DNA from: DATAWZ01 sp036266975
Lineage (GTDB): Bacteria > Actinomycetota > Thermoleophilia > Solirubrobacterales > Solirubrobacteraceae
Length of the DNA stretch: 35,326 bases
Direction: 5' to 3'
NCBI GenBank assembly: GCA_036266975.1
Contig: DATAWZ010000025.1
Coordinates: 1 to 35,326, forward strand
The first letter of the stretch is position 1. Every line of letters starts with the position of its first letter. Below, in pieces: positions 30,750 through 35,326 of the stretch. Made by a program: the position numbers and the translations under genes. The notes under the pieces are model-generated. The model made no database searches. It was not told the DNA's origin and saw only the letters and a list, made by a program, of their open reading frames with translations.

Positions 30750-31870
30750 ACGAACTGCCCACCTGGGCCCGATGGGCCGGCGAGCTCCGCGCCGCCGGTC
30801 CGACGCTCGGCGTCGAGGAGGAGGTGATGCTCCTCGAGCCTCAAAGCGGCGGACTCGCGCACGCCATCGATGAACTGCTGCCGAGGTTGCCGCCCGAACT
30901 ACAGGGGCGCGTGCATCCCGAGACCCACGCCGCCGCGGCCGAGCTCGCGACCGGAGTCCACCGCGACGCGGCCAGCGCGGTCGGCGAGCTGCGCACGCTG
31001 CGCGCAGCGGTCCGCGAAACCGCCTACTCGGTCGAGCTGGAGGTGGCGAGCGCGGGTACCCACCCGTTCGCGGTGTGGCGGGAGACGACTGTGTCCGGCG
31101 GGCCGCGCTCCCAGATCCTCTACGGGGCGATGCGCGAGCTTGCGCGGCGCGAGCCGAGCTTCGCGCTGCACGTTCACGTCGGCGTCAGGGACCCCGAGCA
31201 TGCGATCAGCGCCGTGAACCGCATGCGTCCGCACCTGCCGCTGCTGCTCGCGCTGTCGGCCAACTCGCCGTTCTGGCAGGGACGCGACACTGGGCTGGCG
31301 AGCGCGCGCACGCCGATCTTCCAGGCCTTCCCGCGGGTCGGCATCCCGCGAGCGTTCTCCGGCTATGAGGATTACGTGCGCTCCGTGGACCTGCTGCTGC
31401 GGCTGGAGGCGTTTCCCGAGCCGACGTTCCTCTGGTGGGACGTGCGTCCGCAGCCGAGTCTGGGCACGGTCGAGATTCGCATCATGGATGCCCAGCAGAC
31501 CCTGGCCGATACCGCCGCGCTCGTCGCGCTCGTGCAGTGCCTGGTCGCGCTCGAGCTCAGCGAGGGCTACTCCGACGAGCGCGCGGCGATGCCCGAGGTG
31601 CTGGTCGAGAATCGCTTCCTCGCCGCCCGCGACGGGGTCCGGGCGAGCCTGATCGATCCGATACGAGAGCGCCTCGTCCCAGTCGCCGAGCTCGTCGAGG
31701 AGCTCATGCCGCTGCTCATCCCGCACGCCGAGGCGCTCGCCTGCGTCGACGAGCTCGCAGGCGTCGAGCGCCTGCTGACCGATTCGGGCGCGGCGCGCCA
31801 GCGCGATGTCGCCGGCGGGCCCGAGCGGCTGCGTGGGCTGGTCGCCCACTTGGTCGACCAGTTCGTCTGA
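30746..31870 (+). CDS. Carboxylate-amine ligase, GCS2 type (YbdK-like, COG2170)
   Basis: 374 aa. The start GTG overlaps the ATP-grasp stop (GTGA). GVEEEVMLLEP at residues 22-32 is the opening Glu-rich metal/ATP motif of the glutamate-cysteine ligase 2 fold, and ALHVHVGVRDPEHA is the second motif. Members use ATP to join glutamate (or another acid) to an amine; some make gamma-glutamylcysteine. The association with a circularly permuted ATP-grasp and asparagine-synthetase-like genes is a known conserved group proposed to make small peptide-like compounds. The alpha-E and transglutaminase-like genes often found with it are not in this window. Confidence 0.9.
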   Translation: MNELPTWARWAGELRAAGPTLGVEEEVMLLEPQSGGLAHAIDELLPRLPPELQGRVHPETHAAAAELATGVHRDAASAVGELRTLRAAVRETAYSVELEVASAGTHPFAVWRETTVSGGPRSQILYGAMRELARREPSFALHVHVGVRDPEHAISAVNRMRPHLPLLLALSANSPFWQGRDTGLASARTPIFQAFPRVGIPRAFSGYEDYVRSVDLLLRLEAFPEPTFLWWDVRPQPSLGTVEIRIMDAQQTLADTAALVALVQCLVALELSEGYSDERAAMPEVLVENRFLAARDGVRASLIDPIRERLVPVAELVEELMPLLIPHAEALACVDELAGVERLLTDSGAARQRDVAGGPERLRGLVAHLVDQFV

Positions 31871-32021
31871 ACCGGAGCACCAGCTGGGCTCAGAACGCAT
31901 CGCCACCACCTGTGCACGCCGTCGAGTAGCGCGCGGCTGTAGACGGCTGCGGCTCAGGTCACGCAGAATCCCAAAGTGGTAGAGAACCTAAAAAACCGCC
32001 TCTGAGCAGGGCTTTTGTGCA

Positions 32022-32042
32022 GAGCCGACGCCCGGACTCGAA
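32022..32042 (-). other. tRNA 3'-end-like remnant (probable attachment-site scar)
   Basis: On the minus strand TTCGAGTCCGGGCGTCGGC then TC resembles a tRNA T-loop (TTCGAGT), the 3' side of the T-stem and the 3' acceptor strand. The 5' side of the T-stem does not match (a C-C mismatch at the second pair), and the sequence before it is unrelated. The tRNA body would overlap the relaxase remnant and is absent. Such a break inside the T-arm is where many tyrosine integrases recombine. Confidence 0.4.
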
Positions 32043-32059
32043 CGGGGAACCCTTCATTG

Positions 32060-33667
32060 CGAGAAACAGCAGCTCGCCGGCAGCGCCGCCGGCCTGCTCT
32101 CGCGCGAGCGGATGCAGGGGATCGCGCTCGCCACACGCCACGCCAAGACCTACGACGCGATCGACGGGGAGCGCTGGCGCGATGAGGCGCGCGCCCGCGC
32201 CGCAGAGCACGGCTTCGGCCCGGCCGAACTGCGCACGCTGATCGCCCGGGCCGCCGAGCCCCGCTCGCGACCCCATCTTGGGGCGGCGGTCGCGCGGCTG
32301 TCAGGGCCCGACGGGCTGACCGCCACCCACAACACCTTCGCGCGCCGGCACGCCCTGGCCGAGATCGCCGGCGAGTTCACCGACGGCCTGCCCCTGGTCG
32401 AGCTCGAGCAGGCGACCGACGCCTACCTGGCCGACCCCTCGATCCATGCGCTCCCTACCGCCGAGCCGGCGGAGGCGCGCTTCACCACCCAGGGGCTGCT
32501 CGCGTGCGAGCGCTCGATCCTTGACTCCGCCGAGCGCCGCCGCGCCACCACGACGGCCGCACTCGCTCCCGCGTCCGTCCAGGGCGTCCTTTCGGGCGCG
32601 CGGCCGCAGCTCAACGAGGATCAGGCGGCCGCGGTACGCGCGATCGCCACCAGCGGCAACGGCATCGACCACGTGCAAGCACTCGCCGGCACGGGCAAGA
32701 CCACGATGCTGCGCGCGCTCGCCCAAGCCCATCAGCAGGCCGGCTACCAGGTCATCGGCGCCGCGCCGACCGCGCGCGCCGCGCGCGAGCTGCGCGAGAG
32801 CGCCGGCGTACGCGCCGGTACCCTGCACAGCCTGCTCGCCCAACTCGAGCGCTCGGGCGGCTTCCCCACCAACACCGTGCTGCTGCTCGACGAGGCCGGC
32901 AGCGCCAGCACCCGCCTCTCCGCCCGCATCTTTCAGCAGGCCGAGGCCTCAACCACCAAGATCGTCGCCGTCGGCGACCCCGGCCAACTCCCATCTGTGC
33001 AGGCCGGCGGCTGGCTCGCCGCGCTATCCGCCGCCACCCCGGGCCGCAGCTACGCCAGGTGCTTCGCCAACAGGACGTGGCCGAACGGGACGCGATCGCC
33101 GCCGCTATCGAGCAATGGGCACAGCGCTGCTCGCGCGAGAGCACCGCCAGCGTGCTGATGATCGCCCGCGACAACGCGACCCGCGAACAGCTCAACCACG
33201 CCGCCCGCCAACATCTCAAAACACACCGGCTCCTGCCCGTGGACGGGGAACTGATCGGCGACCGGGAATGGGCGCCCGGCGACCGCGTCATCGCCCGCCG
33301 CAACAACCCGGCGCTGGACATCGACAACGGCACCACCGCCTCGATCACCGCCATCGCCCGCAACGGCCAACACGTGCTGATCACCACGGACGCCGGACGC
33401 ACCCTGGTCCTGGACCGCGCCTACGTGCACGAGCACCTCCAGCACGCCTACGCCACCACCGCCCACTCAAGCCAAGGCGCCACCGTCCGGGACGCGATCA
33501 TCGTCGGGCGCCCCGAGGACTTCACCCGCGAATGGGCATACACCGCCCTCTCCCGCGCCCAAGGCCACACCACCATCCACCTCTTCGCAGACCGCGGGCC
33601 GGCCCCGCTCCACTCGCCACCGCCCGCACAAGCCACTGCGACCCCTGACCGCCCGCGCAGGCCGTAA
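32060..33667 (+). pseudogene. Truncated and frameshifted MobF-type relaxase/helicase (TraA/TrwC-like)
   Basis: The forward strand encodes a relaxase C-terminus. Reading from about 32060, EKQQLAGSAAGLLSRERMQG continues to the helicase: Walker A ALAGTGKTTML, VLLLDEAGS and VGDPGQLPSVQAGG. At about 33050 the frame changes and resumes with LRQQDVAERDAIAAAIEQW. It then reaches the late helicase motifs AYATTAHSSQGATV and YTALSRAQGHTTIHLF, ending at 33667. The N-terminal relaxase domain with its Tyr and His is missing, and material seems deleted near 33050. It is a fragment of a conjugative element; the 5' break lies beside the tRNA-like scar. Confidence 0.85.
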
Positions 33668-34029
33668 GACCGGCGACAGCCCAGACCCTCGGGTACCGGA
33701 CGCCCGCCAGATGACCGAGCCGCCGCCTCCGGCGGGACGCTCACGACGCCCGCTCGCCGACGCGGTACCCCGAGGGGACGATCGCCTTCGGGCCGAAGCG
33801 GCGCGACAGGCGCAGGGACGGCGGCGACCGAGATGTTGCCGATGCGATGGCCAGCTCCGCGAGCCGCCATGGCGAAAGGGATCGTCGGCTCAGGCTTGCA
33901 CTGCCGCGTTGCGCGAGGACCGGCTGCCGAGATCGGGCGCCCTCGGGCGGCTCGCGCTGAGTGTTCGCGGTCGCGCGGGGGCTGTACCGAGCTACGGCGT
34001 GGCTGTTGCGACGGGCGCGGGCGGGACGC
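33668..34029. other. Gene-free stretch
   Basis: No gene recognised on either strand. Frames here are short or lack plausible protein sequence. It separates the relaxase remnant from the beta-propeller gene and is probably mobile-element debris. Confidence 0.45.
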
Positions 34030-35326
34030 TCAAGATGGTCCGATGGCCGGCGGCGGCGTCGCGAGCGAGGCGCTGCGTTGTTGGGCGCCGTGACGCCAGT
34101 ACAGCGTGCCGTCGTTCAGTCGCAGGTCGGTGATGGTGCCTTGTGTGGAGGCGTCGTCGACGAGTTGCTCGCCGCGGTGAGTGCGGTAGGTGGTCAGGGT
34201 CTCGCCGCTGCCGATCAATGGGTCAACGTTCAGCCAGGCGATGTCGCCGTGTTGGTCCAATACCAGTGAGGCGACGGTTCCCGAGAACGGTCCTGGCCCT
34301 CCGTCTCCGGAGGCGGCGGTGATAAGCGCGCCGCGCCCGCTGGACAGCGAGACGGTGTAGATGAAGACGGTCACGCTGGAGTCCTTCTCCTCGCGCGCGT
34401 CCAGGTAAGCCACGCGCCCGCCGATCAGGTGCACATGGCTGATCGCGCCGCCGATGGTGCCGGTGAGCCTGGTCTGCCGGCCGGTCGAGCGCGCGCAGCC
34501 CAGCACGATCCGCGCACCGGAAAGGTACGGGGAAGGCGCGGTGAACACCACACCCTGACGGTCGCTGGCCAGGATGCTTGACCGGCCGGGCAGGCGCCGA
34601 CAGTGGTCACGCAACCGGTGGTCGGCGAGATCGACCGGTGCCCCTGCCGCTGCGTCCAGCGGCGTACTGGTGCTCGTCGGCGGTTGGCCGGGATCAAACC
34701 GAACCAGCTCGTCGGGACCCGGGCCGCTGACCACGCCCCACATCGCGCCGTCCGGGGCCTGAACGAGCGAGCCGATCCCGTCGCTACTGGACGGCAGCGT
34801 CGGAAACTGCAGCGTCTGCTCAAGGCCGCTGTCCTGCACGCGCGTCAACGCCCCGGGCAGGTTTTCCAGCCATATCGCCGCATCGGGCCCGGGAGCCAGC
34901 GAGCCGGGATCGAGGATCGGGTACTCCTGGAAGGAGCCGGTGGTGGAGATCCGCGCCAGCGACGGCGTGTAGTCGGTGCTGCTCGTCGACCACAGCTCGC
35001 CATCGCCGCCGGCGACCAGCTGCTCGAGCCCCACCGGAACGTAGAACTCGCGGAGCGCCCCGGTGGCCGGGTCGATGCGGCCGAGCTCATCGCGCCACTG
35101 CTCGGCAAACCAGATCGCGCCGTCCGAGCCGGTCGCCATCGCGCCGGGCTCCGGGACCGCGATGCGCGTGAGCTGGCCTGTGGCGCTGAGGTGCCCGATC
35201 CCGTCCGGGAGCGCAAACCACGGCGTCCCGTGCCGATCGATGGTGATCTGCGGACCGTCCGTGCCACCGAGCCCGCCCGGGATCATGGTCTCGCTGATCA
35301 CACCGGAGTCGCTGATGTGCCCGACC
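34030..35326 (-). CDS. Streptogramin-lyase-like (Vgb-type) beta-propeller protein, 5' end missing
   Basis: The frame is open to the window edge (432 codons seen, including the stop). The first part carries blade-like repeats of the Vgb/virginiamycin B lyase type: TIDRHGTPWFALPDGIGHLS, MATGSDGAIWFAEQWRDELG and LVAGGDGELWSTSSTDY. Each has a D/G-x-G-x-x-W-F core. The C-terminal half, with RIVLGCARSTGR and SLSSGRGALIT, looks like a second, more divergent propeller. Actinobacteria have many such secreted or cytosolic propellers of unknown role; only some cleave streptogramins. Signal peptide, if any, lies outside. The GTG at 35301 is an internal codon, because the frame continues upstream with the same repeat (VGHISDSG). 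Confidence 0.75.
   Translation of the reverse strand, partial: VGHISDSGVISETMIPGGLGGTDGPQITIDRHGTPWFALPDGIGHLSATGQLTRIAVPEPGAMATGSDGAIWFAEQWRDELGRIDPATGALREFYVPVGLEQLVAGGDGELWSTSSTDYTPSLARISTTGSFQEYPILDPGSLAPGPDAAIWLENLPGALTRVQDSGLEQTLQFPTLPSSSDGIGSLVQAPDGAMWGVVSGPGPDELVRFDPGQPPTSTSTPLDAAAGAPVDLADHRLRDHCRRLPGRSSILASDRQGVVFTAPSPYLSGARIVLGCARSTGRQTRLTGTIGGAISHVHLIGGRVAYLDAREEKDSSVTVFIYTVSLSSGRGALITAASGDGGPGPFSGTVASLVLDQHGDIAWLNVDPLIGSGETLTTYRTHRGEQLVDDASTQGTITDLRLNDGTLYWRHGAQQRSASLATPPPAIGPS

Noticed and set aside
32010..32100. Complete tRNA gene on the minus strand
   Set aside because: The T-stem is mismatched and no anticodon arm, D arm or 5' acceptor can be built from the adjoining sequence.
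31959..32276. Reverse-strand small ORF across the tRNA-like sequence
   Set aside because: Its FESGRR-type stretch is the usual artefact of translating a tRNA T-arm.
1..35326. CRISPR arrays, tandem repeats or rRNA genes
   Set aside because: No regularly spaced direct repeats and no rRNA-like sequence were seen on reading both strands.

Overview
The window is a high-GC chromosomal segment with strong G/C third-position bias, many GTG starts, 4-nt ATGA/GTGA gene overlaps and several apparently leaderless genes. Together with an RsiG-like protein and actinobacterial lipid enzymes, this suggests an actinomycete, plausibly of the Thermoleophilia/Solirubrobacterales type. The placement is an inference; no rRNA is present.

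Region 1 (1-4504): the 5' end of a cytochrome P450 gene diverges from a tightly overlapped four-gene operon. It encodes a flavin/2Fe-2S reductase, a Rieske oxygenase, a WS/DGAT-type acyltransferase and a HAD-IB phosphatase. A small RsiG-like protein with a c-di-GMP-type motif follows, then decayed genes (about 4920-5897). Region 2 (5979-9687): an acyl-CoA ligase, a thioesterase, a TetR regulator, a perfect 28-bp palindrome and a ferritin-like protein. Region 3 (9700-13916): gene remnants around an intact DHA2-type exporter, an AhpD-like protein and a small alpha/beta hydrolase.

Region 4 (13913-20310, minus strand) is the most striking part. A cobalamin riboswitch precedes five overlapping genes: a secreted DUF4430 protein, a DUF4430 lipoprotein, EcfT, a fused double EcfA ATPase, and an ECF S-component fused through a seventh hydrophobic segment to an alpha/alpha-toroid repeat domain. 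DUF4430 and an alpha/alpha barrel are the two folds of animal intrinsic factor and transcobalamin. The operon therefore looks like a bacterial, split, membrane-tethered transcobalamin joined to an ECF vitamin B12 importer.

Region 5 (20348-24120): a MarR/GbsR-type regulator with a palindrome-rich leaderless promoter diverges from the riboswitch operon. It is followed by a badly frameshifted drug-exporter-like ABC pair and an intact Baeyer-Villiger monooxygenase. Region 6 (24121-26555) is a graveyard: a hypothetical ORF, an FG-GAP remnant, an IS3 transposase tail and a truncated LuxR regulator.

Region 7 (26717-31870) holds a predicted peptide/amide biosynthesis cluster. It comprises an asparagine-synthetase-like amidotransferase resembling the N-acetylglutaminylglutamine amide type, a class I amidotransferase/gamma-glutamyl hydrolase, a circularly permuted ATP-grasp ligase and a GCS2-type carboxylate-amine ligase. 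Region 8 (32022-35326) is a mobile-element scar, with a tRNA 3'-end remnant beside a truncated, frameshifted MobF relaxase/helicase. It ends with a partial streptogramin-lyase-like beta-propeller gene running off the window.
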